A stretch of 64,000 bases of DNA from positions 1,550,001 to 1,614,000 of the forward strand of contig CBDDLM010000004.1 in NCBI GenBank assembly GCA_965230665.1. The letters are read 5' to 3'. The notes under the pieces were generated by a model. The model was not told the origin of the DNA. It made no database searches and saw nothing but the letters and a program-made list of their open reading frames with translations. The DNA is from JAGNRR01 sp965230665. Lineage in GTDB: Bacteria > Bacteroidota > Bacteroidia > Chitinophagales > Chitinophagaceae. The translations under genes were made by a program, and so were the position numbers. This document shows, piece after piece, positions 44,668 to 53,851 of the stretch (position 1 is the first letter of the stretch; each line of letters opens with the position of its first letter).

Positions 44668-44691
44668 CGAACCTTAAATTTTGTGTATAAT

Positions 44692-46809
44692 ATGTCAGTA
44701 ATTCAAACCCTAAGAGGAAAAGGAAGTGTAGTCGTGACAATCATGTTAATCTTAGCATTGGTTGCGTTCATATTTATGGATTCTTTTCAGAACGTAGGAG
44801 AAATATTCAGAGCAGATCGAACGCTCATAGCTGAAGTAAATGGAGAACGTATAGAAACTCAAAAATATAGTCAGGCGCTAACAGAATATGAAGAGGCCGT
44901 AAAACAGAACCAAGGGAAAGAAAGCTATACAGACGAGGAACTAGAAAATATTCGTACGCAATTCTGGAACCAAAAATTGAATGAAGTTTTGATCGGTCAA
45001 GAAAGTGATGAACTTGGATTGAGTGTTACAGAAAAAGAGCGCAATTCAATGTTTACTTCTATGAATGCAGATCCTGTTGTAAAACAAAATTTTACTGATC
45101 CGAACACAGGCATATTTGACCCCAATAAGGTCATACAATATGAGCAACAAATCATGCAAAGTGATGATATTAATATGCGCAAGAGCTGGGGTAAGTTTAA
45201 AGAAGAATTGTTGAAACAGCGACGTGTAAAGAAGTATATCGCTTTAGTAAAGAAAGGGCTTTATGTACCTAAGTTTATGATGGAAGAAATGGCTAAGCAA
45301 CAACACGTACGTGCCAATGTTTCATATGTGAAAGTGCCCTACGAATCTGTAAACTCTGCGAACATTAAGATAACTGATGCCGAGATTTTAGATTATATGA
45401 AAAAGCGAACGGCAACGTATACTATAGATGAAGATCAGGTAGGCTTAGAATATGTGAGTTTTCCTATCGTACCAAGTTCAAAAGATTCAGCAGCTTCTTT
45501 AGGGTATTTAACACAGATTAAAGAAGACTTTGCTTCTAGTGAGGACCCTTACGATTTTGCAAGCGATAAAACGGATGAGTTAAGCGATGAAAGATTTTAT
45601 AATACGAAAACACTAAAGGATAATAATAAGGACCAGTTATTAGCTGCAGAAGTAGGAACGGTTATAGGACCTTATTATGATAACGGAATATTTAGGTTAA
45701 GCAGAATTACGGAGCGTAAATCTCTACCAGATAGCGTGAAGTCTTCTCATATTTTAATTCAACCAAGTGAAGTTCTTACTGATGCACAGGCTAAAGCTTC
45801 GGCGGATAGTTTATTAAAACAAGCCAAAGCAGGAGCGGACTTTGCAGCACTCGCAACGGCAAGATCAGCAGATAAACAATCTGCGGCAAAAGGAGGCGAT
45901 ATTGGTTATTTGGCCAATGGAATGGGGTTTTCTAAGGAACACAACGAATTTATTTTCGAAGGGAAAACGGGTGACGTTGATATTGTAAAATCACAATACG
46001 GTTATCATGTCGTAAAAATTACAGATCAAAAAGCGTTCTTACCAAATGTAAAAATTGCTTCTATTGCCAAATTGTTAGAACCAGGGCAGGAAACGATTAG
46101 TGCAGCGCAGCAAAAAGCAACGGACTTTACTACAAAGGCTAAAGACGAGAAAACATTTGGCGATGCAGCTAAAAAACTTGGTATGGATAAGCGCATTGCG
46201 CAAAATGTAAAAAATACGCAAGGCGTTGTTCAAGGTTTAGGTAATGTAAGAAACTTAGTGCGATGGGCTTATGCAAACGAAGTTGGTGCAATATCACCCG
46301 CCATGCCTTTTGAAAATAAAATTGTAGTTGCTCGTTTAGCATCTAAATCGGAGAAAGGCTCATTAGCTGATGTATCTTCTAGACGTGGAGAAATTGAATC
46401 CATCTTACGAAGAAAAAAACAGGTGGAACAAGTTTTGACTAAAGTAAAAGGTGCTAATAGCCTAGAGGCGGTTGCAAAAGCCTATAACACTGAAGTAAAA
46501 TCGGCTGATTCTATAAAAATGATGGGTATGAGTAATCCAGATTTAGGGTATGAACCAAAAGTTTTAGCAGCAGCTGTAAATAAAGGGAATATAGGTAAAG
46601 TTAGTGCACCGATATCTGGCCAAACAGGAATTTATTTTGTAACAACAAAGTCTGTAAATGACGATATCAAAAACGCACCGCGTATTCCACAAATGGAACG
46701 TATGCAGGTTGAAGGACAGTATATAAATAATGTAGATCAACTCATACCATTTGCATTACGCAAGCGTGCTACTATTAATGATAACAGAAGCGTAAGTTTG
46801 GGTTACTAA
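44692..46809 (+). CDS. Membrane-anchored peptidylprolyl isomerase, PpiD/SurA type
   Basis: 705 residues from the ATG at 44692. One N-terminal transmembrane helix (VVVTIMLILALVAFIFMDSF) leaves the body in the periplasm. Then a SurA_N-like helical domain (EVNGERIETQKYSQALTEYE) and a parvulin domain (SSHILIQPSE ... AARSADKQSAAKGGDIGYLANGMG ... KSQYGYHVVKI), the usual rotamase motifs, with a second degenerate parvulin-like part near the C-terminus. PpiD-type proteins assist folding of exported and outer membrane proteins, which suits a genome rich in T9SS cargo. Monocistronic: clear promoter upstream, hairpin terminator downstream. Confidence 0.9.
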   Translation: MSVIQTLRGKGSVVVTIMLILALVAFIFMDSFQNVGEIFRADRTLIAEVNGERIETQKYSQALTEYEEAVKQNQGKESYTDEELENIRTQFWNQKLNEVLIGQESDELGLSVTEKERNSMFTSMNADPVVKQNFTDPNTGIFDPNKVIQYEQQIMQSDDINMRKSWGKFKEELLKQRRVKKYIALVKKGLYVPKFMMEEMAKQQHVRANVSYVKVPYESVNSANIKITDAEILDYMKKRTATYTIDEDQVGLEYVSFPIVPSSKDSAASLGYLTQIKEDFASSEDPYDFASDKTDELSDERFYNTKTLKDNNKDQLLAAEVGTVIGPYYDNGIFRLSRITERKSLPDSVKSSHILIQPSEVLTDAQAKASADSLLKQAKAGADFAALATARSADKQSAAKGGDIGYLANGMGFSKEHNEFIFEGKTGDVDIVKSQYGYHVVKITDQKAFLPNVKIASIAKLLEPGQETISAAQQKATDFTTKAKDEKTFGDAAKKLGMDKRIAQNVKNTQGVVQGLGNVRNLVRWAYANEVGAISPAMPFENKIVVARLASKSEKGSLADVSSRRGEIESILRRKKQVEQVLTKVKGANSLEAVAKAYNTEVKSADSIKMMGMSNPDLGYEPKVLAAAVNKGNIGKVSAPISGQTGIYFVTTKSVNDDIKNAPRIPQMERMQVEGQYINNVDQLIPFALRKRATINDNRSVSLGY

Positions 46810-46828
46810 TAAATAAAAGATGATATTT

Positions 46829-46858
46829 AAAAAGCCGCTAAATTTTTAGCGGCTTTTT
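46829..46858 (+). terminator. Terminator of the PpiD-like gene (probably bidirectional)
   Basis: Stem AAAAGCCGCTA/TAGCGGCTTTT (46830-46840 with 46847-46857) with a 6-base loop and T run. It also lies 22 bases past the stop of the convergent SnoaL-like gene. Confidence 0.85.
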
Positions 46859-46879
46859 ATTTATAGGTTGTGGTACTGC

Positions 46880-47254
46880 TTATGATGCAGGATTCTGTAC
46901 AGTATAGAAAAACTGTTCTCTAACAATTTTACCATCACGCACTTCATATAAAGAGATTTCTTCAAAATTTTGACGTCCACCTTCTTTAAACGTTACGTCC
47001 ATTGACTGACGTGCGGTAAAAAAGTTTTCAGCAACCACAGGGTCACCAACTTCGGCACCATGTGTTTCTTCAACCATTTCATTCCACATGGCACCTTTCT
47101 TAGCCATTTCTTCCATTCCTTCAGCACGTTCCCATTGAGCACCTTCAGGTTCTATACTTACGCATTGCGGTGAGTATAACTCTTCATAACATGTTTTAAA
47201 ATCTCCTTGTCGGCAAAGCTCTGCCCAACGATTTGCTACTTCTTGTGTGTTCAT
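46880..47254 (-). CDS. SnoaL/NTF2-like domain protein
   Basis: 124 residues, no signal peptide. The size and layout (N-terminal helices VANRWAELCRQGDFKTCYEELY, then strands CVSIEP, SMDVTFKEG and a final EISLYEVRDGKIVREQFFY) fit the cone-shaped NTF2/SnoaL fold. The closing motif YEVRDGKIVREQFF is typical. Members are very diverse (isomerases, cyclases, binding proteins), so no substrate is proposed. An exact -7 element precedes it. It is divergent from the glutaminyl cyclase gene. Confidence 0.75.
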   Translation of the reverse strand: MNTQEVANRWAELCRQGDFKTCYEELYSPQCVSIEPEGAQWERAEGMEEMAKKGAMWNEMVEETHGAEVGDPVVAENFFTARQSMDVTFKEGGRQNFEEISLYEVRDGKIVREQFFYTVQNPAS

Positions 47255-47276
47255 AATATAATTTTTTTCGTATTAC

Positions 47277-47284
47277 CAAATATA
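47277..47284 (-). promoter_or_regulatory. -7 promoter element of the SnoaL-like gene
   Basis: TATATTTG on the minus strand, exact TAnnTTTG match, 22 bases before the ATG at 47254. The same intergenic region has a 6-7-6 dyad TGAACT/AGTTCA (47361-47379). Confidence 0.5.
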
Positions 47285-47432
47285 AATATTTCGCAGCGTA
47301 AGGAGTTTACACATTCCTTAAGAAAACGATAATAATAATTAAATAATGTCTACCTCCTGTTGAACTCGTTACAAGTTCAGCAAAAGTCAGAACACTTTAA
47401 CGTATCTCTGAGTAACTCTAGTATAAATAAAA

Positions 47433-47440
47433 TAACTTTG
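47433..47440 (+). promoter_or_regulatory. -7 promoter element almost touching the glutaminyl cyclase start codon
   Basis: TAACTTTG, exact TAnnTTTG match, only 4 bases before the ATG at 47445, so the mRNA would begin at or very near the start codon. No clear -33 TTG. Confidence 0.45.
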
Positions 47441-47444
47441 TTTC

Positions 47445-48410
47445 ATGCAAAGATTATTTGTTTTACTCCTATGCGGTGTACTCTTTTTGGTTTCATGTGA
47501 AGATGAACCCAATAACAAAGTTGATGAACCACAGACACTAAAAGAGTCGCCTACTTTTAGTGCAGAACATGCATACGACTATATAAAAACGCAATTAGCT
47601 TTTGGACCAAGGGTTCCTGGAACTTCTGCTCAGCTAAAATGTGCATCCTTTATTGAAGATGAAATTCGTAAGTATTGTGATACTGTTTTCGTACAAAAAA
47701 CGACCGTATCGCAACCAATATCAAATAATACGTATCGATGTATTAATATTATTGGTAGCATCCATCCAAAAGCATTATACAGAGTATTAATCTTAGCGCA
47801 TTGGGACACAAGACCATGGGCAGATATGGACGATAAGGATAAAACAAAACCTATACTTGGAGCAGATGATGGTGCAAGTGGGGTAGGTGTAATGTTAGCT
47901 ATGGCTAGAGCAATTCAGGAGGGCAATATAAAATTGGAAGATGTAGGTGTTGATTTTTTATTTGTTGATGTAGAAGATGTGGGAAAAACAGAATGGAGTG
48001 AGCTGAGCTATAGTTTAGGGACGCAGTATTGGGCTAAGAACCCTCATGTTCCAAATTACAAAGCGAATTATGGTATTTGCCTTGATATGGTAGGTGCGAG
48101 AAATGCACAATTTTTATTAGAAGGTTTTTCTAGGCAGTATGCCGATGATAAACAACGAAATATTTGGGATATTGCAAATCGACTAGGGTATGGACAATAT
48201 TTTCTATATCAAAATGGGGGTGCAATTACGGATGATCATGTTGTCGTAAATGAAATGGCCAATATACCCTGTGTCGATATCATTAATTTACAAGATGGAG
48301 GCGGCTTTGGTCCTTATTGGCATACGCATGACGATAATTTAGACATTATTGATAAACGCACATTAAAGGCAGTAGGTCAAACGGTGCTACAAGTATTATA
48401 TGAAGAATAA
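47445..48410 (+). CDS. M28-family glutaminyl-peptide cyclotransferase, lipoprotein
   Basis: 321 residues with lipobox LVSC (15-18). It has the M28 fold, but the active site fits glutaminyl cyclases better than aminopeptidases: HWDTRPW at 119-125, zinc ligand D142 in GADDGASG, E177-D178 in DVEDVG (catalytic Glu plus Asp zinc ligand, as I recall for the Porphyromonas enzyme), ITDDH (261-265) with the catalytic Asp, and H293 in YWHTHDD with its Trp. Such enzymes cyclise N-terminal Gln to pyroglutamate on exported proteins after signal peptidase cleavage. Here 11 of 13 signal-peptidase-I-type exported proteins begin with Gln after the predicted cut, which gives it substrates. Likely periplasmic, membrane anchored. 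Confidence 0.8.
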   Translation: MQRLFVLLLCGVLFLVSCEDEPNNKVDEPQTLKESPTFSAEHAYDYIKTQLAFGPRVPGTSAQLKCASFIEDEIRKYCDTVFVQKTTVSQPISNNTYRCINIIGSIHPKALYRVLILAHWDTRPWADMDDKDKTKPILGADDGASGVGVMLAMARAIQEGNIKLEDVGVDFLFVDVEDVGKTEWSELSYSLGTQYWAKNPHVPNYKANYGICLDMVGARNAQFLLEGFSRQYADDKQRNIWDIANRLGYGQYFLYQNGGAITDDHVVVNEMANIPCVDIINLQDGGGFGPYWHTHDDNLDIIDKRTLKAVGQTVLQVLYEE

Positions 48411-48412
48411 AA

Positions 48413-48443
48413 AAGGCCTCCCCTAAAAGAGGGAAAGCCTTTA
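48413..48443. terminator. Hairpin between convergent genes
   Basis: Imperfect stem AAAGGC...CTCCC / GAGGG...GCCTTT with a bulge, with A/T runs at both ends, 3 bases after the cyclase stop and about 20 bases past the stop of the choice-of-anchor I gene. Likely serves both. Confidence 0.65.
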
Positions 48444-48461
48444 CCCATAAATAAAACCCGA

Positions 48462-51400
48462 TTACTGTTTTATTATTTTTTTCGTAGCCCAAACACTTTT
48501 AGACGATTGAACAGATAGGTTATAAACACCTTCAGCTAAAGAATGAACATCTAACGTTATAAGGCCTTTGTTCTTATCTATCTTCTTCTTTTGACTTATT
48601 AATGATCTACCGCTCAAATCAAATAGGTTTATATTTACTTGTTCTGTTTGTGTAGTTGGTATAAGTATGTTTAGAACATTTTCTACAGGACTAGGATAAA
48701 CCAAAACTTGAGCATTATTGATTTGTCCTAGACGAATTGTATTACTGAGGTTTATTGTTCCATCAATATCTACGTGTTCTAATCTATAGTAATGATCTCC
48801 TATAATTGAATTCGGATATGTGAAGTTGTATTTTAATGGTAATTGACTATTTCCATTTATTGTTCGACTCTGTTCTTGCGCGATCGTATTAAAGTCTATA
48901 CCGTTTCGACTATGTTGGATATTGAAATATTTACTATTTTCTTCATGGGAGCTTGTCCAAGAAAGAACATGATTTGTACCAGAGATATGGCCCAGTAGGT
49001 TTAAATTACTTATTGGTAAGGGGGTATTACCATTATTCACAGCATGCACTCTAAATTGACTAAATGATGGAGTACTAAATGAAAGCTCCCATATGTTTTC
49101 AACTGAATTCCAATTGGTTGTTGGTGTAAGAACAAGTGGGTTATTTCCGAGACCAGTATTATCATTTTTAGTGATACGAATATTCATAATACCTGCTAGA
49201 TCGCTAGAACTTGTTGGTAAAAGTGGCCAGTTGTTTGCGGAAGCATAGGTATTATAATTATCAAAATCATCTTGCGTGAAGAAAAGAATAACATTAGCAG
49301 CTGTATTATTGGATGGAGTAATTTGATACCATCGCGCAACAAAAGGTTGGCCGTTATGGGTCGTGATACTCGTATCAGTAAATACATTAACAGTTGTTGT
49401 ACCTAAAGCAGAGGTATTGCTATTAATATTAGCGATCAAACCACAAGTAGCAGTATAGTAACTAACATTACTATTTGCATCAAGATCTTGTACATTACTT
49501 GAGACGCCAACTAAAGTTGTATCGTTACCATTGGTAGCGTTACACAATTGGAATGAATTGCAATTCTCTTCTACCTTGTATATCGTAAGTGTGCTGCTTT
49601 TCTCATTGGCAAGGATCAAGTAGTTGTTAGAATCGGCAGATTGTGTATAAGGAATAAAAACGAGACCTTCTGCACCTTGATCCTGTGTACGATTATTCTC
49701 ATAGGTTACATACTGTGGAGCATTTGGGTTTGTAATATCATAAACCATAACACCTCCAATTCTTTCTAAACCAATGAATGCGTATGGCGTACCATTTATG
49801 GTCTCAACAAGAATACCTTCAGGCTCTGGACCCTTATCATCACTTCGATTTTTGAAGGAGGCCGACGAACCATTGCTTGCATTAAATATTGGACCATACG
49901 TTGGGTGACTGGCTGTAATCAATTCCATTTCATTCTTACTGTCATAGGTTTGAGTGAAGGTAGCCGTATTCCATATAGAAAAAGAGCGAGCTCCGTAGGA
50001 GAAAATAGAATCGTGCTCACCATCATGATCAAAGTCGCCTAAAGCAGATGTTGTTTTTAAACGACCTAAAACATGCTCGTTTTGAACTTCATCTCTTTGA
50101 GGAAAATCTGCCAAGTCTAAGATAAGGTCATCAACGCGTTCTTCCTCACTAAAACCGCCGTAGTCACGGGCATCACCTTCATTAGCTGTGAGAACATACA
50201 TATTTGAACCGTCGCTATAATATGCGATAGCGTCAGGTTGGTACATCCCCCAAACAGGATATGTTGCTAAGTTTACACTATCAGTTTTATTCGTTGCGTC
50301 AAGACTATTCTGCATTAATCCATGGTTCTTATAACCTAAGCTATGTATCGCAACAATTGTATCTGCTATCAAATCAATTTCTGCTATAGCGTTATTTTCC
50401 TGTAGGGAAACCCAAGCCTTGGTATCATCATCAGAAATTGTTATGTACTCGGGCTCAAGATCTTGCGCCGTATTAGCTCCGGGTCCAAAAATTCTTACCC
50501 CCGTACTGCGTAACATATTTTCTGAACCGTTAAACGAGGTAAATGTAATGGGAAGAACGTTTGCATTTGTGAGAGTGGTAATACCACCACTGATGTCTAT
50601 CACTGAAATAGAACCTTCGGGATCATCAGTATAGGCATCATTGGGCTCACCTTCATTTGCTACATAAACTTTTGTACCCGCATGATTAAATGTACACATA
50701 TCAGGCATAGCACCTACTGTAACAGCATTTTGGTAAACTCCGTTGGTATCAAAAAAGACAATCGAGCCATTCGCTTGTGGGTCAGTGCCGTCTTCTATCG
50801 CACAGGCTACAATGCCATTTTTAACTGCTACACTATTTATATTGCCATATGAAGAAATATCAATAGAGTCAACCCATGTTGGATTGTCTAGATTATTCAA
50901 TGAAATAATATCAAGCCGTGCACCAATGCTATTCGCAATAAAAAGGCGTTGACTTGTAGGATCATAAGCTATTATTTCTGCTGAGTTGTTTGAGTTGGAA
51001 CCATTACTGAAACTGGTAACTAAACGAAGGTTTAATTTATTACTTGCTGTTGGAACAGAACCATCATTATCGCGGAAATAAACAGTATGCTGCTCCTTGC
51101 TATCAAAAATTGTGTTGACACTATTGGTGAAACGACAAATAATGTATTCGTCAGATTCTGCTAGCACATCATCATTTATCATAAATGAAAATAAAATAGT
51201 ATCTCCGATCATTTTGGTAGAAGGGATATTTGCCGTAGTGCTTATCTGGGTATAGTCTGACGCCGTAGCATTGGACAAGGGAGAAATAGCCAAATCAATA
51301 GAACTATTTGTACTACCAACGGACGTAATTTCAGCCACTACATTAAATGAGATAGCATTTTCAAGTATTGTCATACTATTTTCTGAAAACTCAATTTCAT

Positions 51401-52022
51401 AAGGCACTGGTGCAAGTTGATCGCCCGTTATCGTTACTAAATCAAAACGAACTGTACCGCTAGACCCGTAGGTAGATGAACTACCAACAGCATCATAATC
51501 ACCAGTCGTGGAGTTAAAATCGCTCACCAAACGAAAAGCAGCATTCGGATTGTTTTCTAATGCTGTAATTCCCGAAAAATCAAACGAATCAACGAACCAA
51601 GTAGAACCTGATGAGTAAAAGAAGGTATCGGCATTATTCCATGTTGGAGTTAAGGATGAGATGTCAGTTGTATATTGAAGTACCCATGTATCTGGAGCTG
51701 TATTACTAAATCGAATGTCCAACTTAATCTTTATGTTTTCATAACCTGTTGTAGGTACATCAATTTGTACACCAGCTGTTCTTGGGTTGGTACCTGCTGG
51801 TGGGTAATTATTCGTGCTATAGGCACGGTCTGTGGCGGCGGGGTCATTGGTACTACCCGTGAAGTAACCATTGTTAGCCGCACTACCAATATGGCTAAAT
51901 GTGCCAGAACCGATATTCGGTGTCGCATTGCTACTGTTAAAATCCCAATAGGAAAGAGTGTCTTGTGCGTAGCCAGCTAGGCCTATAAGCAAGACAATAG
52001 AGAGTGTAAATATTTTTTTCAT
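48462..52022 (-). CDS. Choice-of-anchor I family T9SS surface protein
   Basis: 1186 residues from the ATG at 52022 (the frame runs to 52061, but MKKIFTLSIVLLIG starts the signal peptide, cut GYAQ). Parts: jelly-roll-like N-domain (about 20-220); Calx-beta-like domain (about 222-330); a beta-propeller of the choice-of-anchor I type (about 345-830; EPEYITISDDDTKAWVSLQE, NAIAEIDL, YVLTANEGDARDYGGF, GPEPEGILV); the shared ~165-residue module (about 832-1004; CGLIANI, NGQPFVARWYQITP, FSQFRVHAVNNGN); the pre-sorting region; and a T9SS type A tail (LVYPSPVEN, DLSGRSLIS). Family members are secreted, often linked with phosphatase-like or calcium-binding roles, but no activity is proven from sequence. 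Confidence 0.88.
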   Translation of the reverse strand: MKKIFTLSIVLLIGLAGYAQDTLSYWDFNSSNATPNIGSGTFSHIGSAANNGYFTGSTNDPAATDRAYSTNNYPPAGTNPRTAGVQIDVPTTGYENIKIKLDIRFSNTAPDTWVLQYTTDISSLTPTWNNADTFFYSSGSTWFVDSFDFSGITALENNPNAAFRLVSDFNSTTGDYDAVGSSSTYGSSGTVRFDLVTITGDQLAPVPYEIEFSENSMTILENAISFNVVAEITSVGSTNSSIDLAISPLSNATASDYTQISTTANIPSTKMIGDTILFSFMINDDVLAESDEYIICRFTNSVNTIFDSKEQHTVYFRDNDGSVPTASNKLNLRLVTSFSNGSNSNNSAEIIAYDPTSQRLFIANSIGARLDIISLNNLDNPTWVDSIDISSYGNINSVAVKNGIVACAIEDGTDPQANGSIVFFDTNGVYQNAVTVGAMPDMCTFNHAGTKVYVANEGEPNDAYTDDPEGSISVIDISGGITTLTNANVLPITFTSFNGSENMLRSTGVRIFGPGANTAQDLEPEYITISDDDTKAWVSLQENNAIAEIDLIADTIVAIHSLGYKNHGLMQNSLDATNKTDSVNLATYPVWGMYQPDAIAYYSDGSNMYVLTANEGDARDYGGFSEEERVDDLILDLADFPQRDEVQNEHVLGRLKTTSALGDFDHDGEHDSIFSYGARSFSIWNTATFTQTYDSKNEMELITASHPTYGPIFNASNGSSASFKNRSDDKGPEPEGILVETINGTPYAFIGLERIGGVMVYDITNPNAPQYVTYENNRTQDQGAEGLVFIPYTQSADSNNYLILANEKSSTLTIYKVEENCNSFQLCNATNGNDTTLVGVSSNVQDLDANSNVSYYTATCGLIANINSNTSALGTTTVNVFTDTSITTHNGQPFVARWYQITPSNNTAANVILFFTQDDFDNYNTYASANNWPLLPTSSSDLAGIMNIRITKNDNTGLGNNPLVLTPTTNWNSVENIWELSFSTPSFSQFRVHAVNNGNTPLPISNLNLLGHISGTNHVLSWTSSHEENSKYFNIQHSRNGIDFNTIAQEQSRTINGNSQLPLKYNFTYPNSIIGDHYYRLEHVDIDGTINLSNTIRLGQINNAQVLVYPSPVENVLNILIPTTQTEQVNINLFDLSGRSLISQKKKIDKNKGLITLDVHSLAEGVYNLSVQSSKSVWATKKIIKQ

Positions 52023-52149
52023 AATCGTTTTTGTATAGTTACAAAGAGAGTTCCTTTGCATTACCGCATTATAAATTCTGCATTACCACTAGTTGATATA
52101 AAAGACATCAAATCATTATTTCGCGATCGCTTATTACTGAATACTTGGC

Positions 52150-52157
52150 TACTTTTG
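52150..52157 (+). promoter_or_regulatory. -7 promoter element of the pseudouridine synthase gene
   Basis: TACTTTTG, exact TAnnTTTG match, 22 bases before the TTG start codon at 52180. Confidence 0.5.
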
Positions 52158-52179
52158 TTTTTTTAGTTAAACGAACATT

Positions 52180-52860
52180 TTGACACTAGAACGGCATCAA
52201 ATTCTTTATGAAGACAATCACTTGATTGCAATTAATAAAAAGTCTGGCGACATTAGTCAAGGTGATAAAACCGGCGATGCCCCATTAGGAGATTATGTAA
52301 AAGCTTATATCAAAGTAAAATATAAAAAGCCAGGAGAGGTTTTTCTGGGTGTTATACATAGATTGGATCGGCCAACCAGTGGTATCATACTTTTTGCAAG
52401 AACATCCAAAGCACTTACAAGAATGACAAAACTGTTCAAAGGGCGTGAAGTAAAGAAAACGTATTGGGCCGTTGTACGAAATAATGATTCTTTGCAAGCT
52501 GGTATTTGCGATAATTTTCTTTGGAAAGATGAAAGAAAGAATAAGAGTTTCGTTGTAGAAGAAAACAAATCAGGTGCTAAAAGAGCCCAACTACAGTATA
52601 AAACAATAGAGCGATCTGGTGATTATCAATTGGTAGAAATCCAATTACAAACAGGTCGCCATCATCAAATACGGGTGCAGCTTGCTCATATGGGAACCCC
52701 TATAATTGGAGATAATAAGTACGGGTATAAGAGAGCAAATCGTGATCAATCTATTCATTTACACTGTCGGTTTACCTCCTTTGTACACCCTGTGAAAAAA
52801 GAACCTATAGCATTAACTGCACCTTTACCTAAAGATGTTATTTGGGATCGGTTTCGATAA
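52180..52860 (+). CDS. RluA-family pseudouridine synthase
   Basis: 226 residues. Converts uridine to pseudouridine in rRNA or tRNA. The catalytic Asp is in HRLDRPTSGIILFARTSKAL; QTGRHHQIRVQLAHMGTPIIGD is the C-terminal RluA signature. No S4 domain, so a short RluA-like form. The start is TTG: an in-frame stop lies 4 codons upstream, there is no ATG, and the family N-terminus (ILYEDNHLIAINK) begins within ten residues. Target uridine is not predictable. Convergent with the HExxH protein (7 bases between stops). Confidence 0.88.
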   Translation: MTLERHQILYEDNHLIAINKKSGDISQGDKTGDAPLGDYVKAYIKVKYKKPGEVFLGVIHRLDRPTSGIILFARTSKALTRMTKLFKGREVKKTYWAVVRNNDSLQAGICDNFLWKDERKNKSFVVEENKSGAKRAQLQYKTIERSGDYQLVEIQLQTGRHHQIRVQLAHMGTPIIGDNKYGYKRANRDQSIHLHCRFTSFVHPVKKEPIALTAPLPKDVIWDRFR

Positions 52861-52867
52861 AAGATAA

Positions 52868-53761
52868 CTATCGCTCGATGTATCTTCTAATACTAAAATG
52901 TTGAGCCTCAAATTCAAAAAAGTTACGATAATATTTTGGCTTAGGTTGAACTGCATAAAGCGATCGGAAAAACAGAGCTTCATAATCAAAATGTATAAAG
53001 CGACTTAGTTTATTGTAAGTAGCATATGTGTTTAACTTGTGTTCTAAATCTTTCTTATACAGGTTTGATAAAGGGAAGAAATCATAATGTTGAAATGTAT
53101 GAACCAATTCGTGCGGTATTACAGATTGAGCAGTTCGACCACTACTAAATTTTTTAATAGCCATAACGTTATGCGACGCAGTACCACTAATTAAAGTTCC
53201 CTTTCTGTTAAATGTAGAGTCCATGTCAAAGTAGAACAGGCCATACTCTAATGTTTTATAAAAATTCAACTTATGACCTTGCCCTAGGAAACTGATTAAG
53301 GAAATCGTCGTACCCAATGAAGCACGGACTTTAAGTCGATTACCTAATTCTTTGTAAGGACTATAATCAAAATCAACACCATATAAGTTGCAATGATAGT
53401 TTTCTAACGTACGTAAATTTCTGGAAGCGTTGGTTACAAGGGAATGCCCTAGAAAAAAGAAAGCTCTATTGATAGGGGCAAAGTAAATATTACTATTTGA
53501 TTTTAGATAGTATGTCTGGTTTTTGGCCGAGTATTTAATCAACCCACCTAAACACCCTTTACCAAAATTTTTCAAAAAAACGGGTAACACTTTTTCTCCT
53601 TTGTTCTTATGAAGCGTTCCCGAAATACCACCAATAAGTCCATTGAATAAAACGTTGTAAGCTGCTATTTGATTTCGTTGAGCCTGATATCCCTGTCCAA
53701 TACCAGTATGGTTTAAAGCCAACATGAATAAGAAAACCAGAAGAACTGCTCTTTTTAGCAT
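52868..53761 (-). CDS. Exported HExxH protein, putative metallopeptidase
   Basis: 297 residues; signal peptide ends TGIGQ. A zincin-type motif HELVHTFQHYDF lies at about 217-228, and a later FEFEAQHF near the C-terminus could supply a Glu ligand, the gluzincin layout. The rest is rich in Tyr, Phe and Asn with a Gly-rich start (NGLIGGISGTLHKNKG) and could be partly barrel-like (NRAFFFLGHSLV, YGVDFDYSPY). I do not recognise a named family. Probably periplasmic or outer membrane. It is the last gene of the minus-strand run that starts with nadD. Confidence 0.6.
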   Translation of the reverse strand: MLKRAVLLVFLFMLALNHTGIGQGYQAQRNQIAAYNVLFNGLIGGISGTLHKNKGEKVLPVFLKNFGKGCLGGLIKYSAKNQTYYLKSNSNIYFAPINRAFFFLGHSLVTNASRNLRTLENYHCNLYGVDFDYSPYKELGNRLKVRASLGTTISLISFLGQGHKLNFYKTLEYGLFYFDMDSTFNRKGTLISGTASHNVMAIKKFSSGRTAQSVIPHELVHTFQHYDFFPLSNLYKKDLEHKLNTYATYNKLSRFIHFDYEALFFRSLYAVQPKPKYYRNFFEFEAQHFSIRRYIER

Positions 53762-53851
53762 AGGAATAATTTTATTCGAAATAACATAATCCGATTATAT
53801 TGATATACGGTTAGATACGAAAAAAAGTACAATTGTATTTTTTTAAACAGT

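Larger units (their letters stand above)
44221..44691. other. 471-base divergent intergenic region with two inverted repeats
   Basis: No convincing gene. Besides the two promoters listed separately it has two 8-bp perfect inverted repeats: CACACCCC (44299-44306) with GGGGTGTG (44354-44361), whose inner flanks also pair partly, and ATGGTTAT (44409-44416) with ATAACCAT (44458-44465). It could hold an operator or a structured RNA. Short stop-rich frames only. Confidence 0.4.

Noticed and set aside
47445..48410. Ordinary M28 aminopeptidase
   Set aside because: The Glu-Asp pair, TDDH and WHT motifs fit glutaminyl cyclase better; it remains the fallback call.
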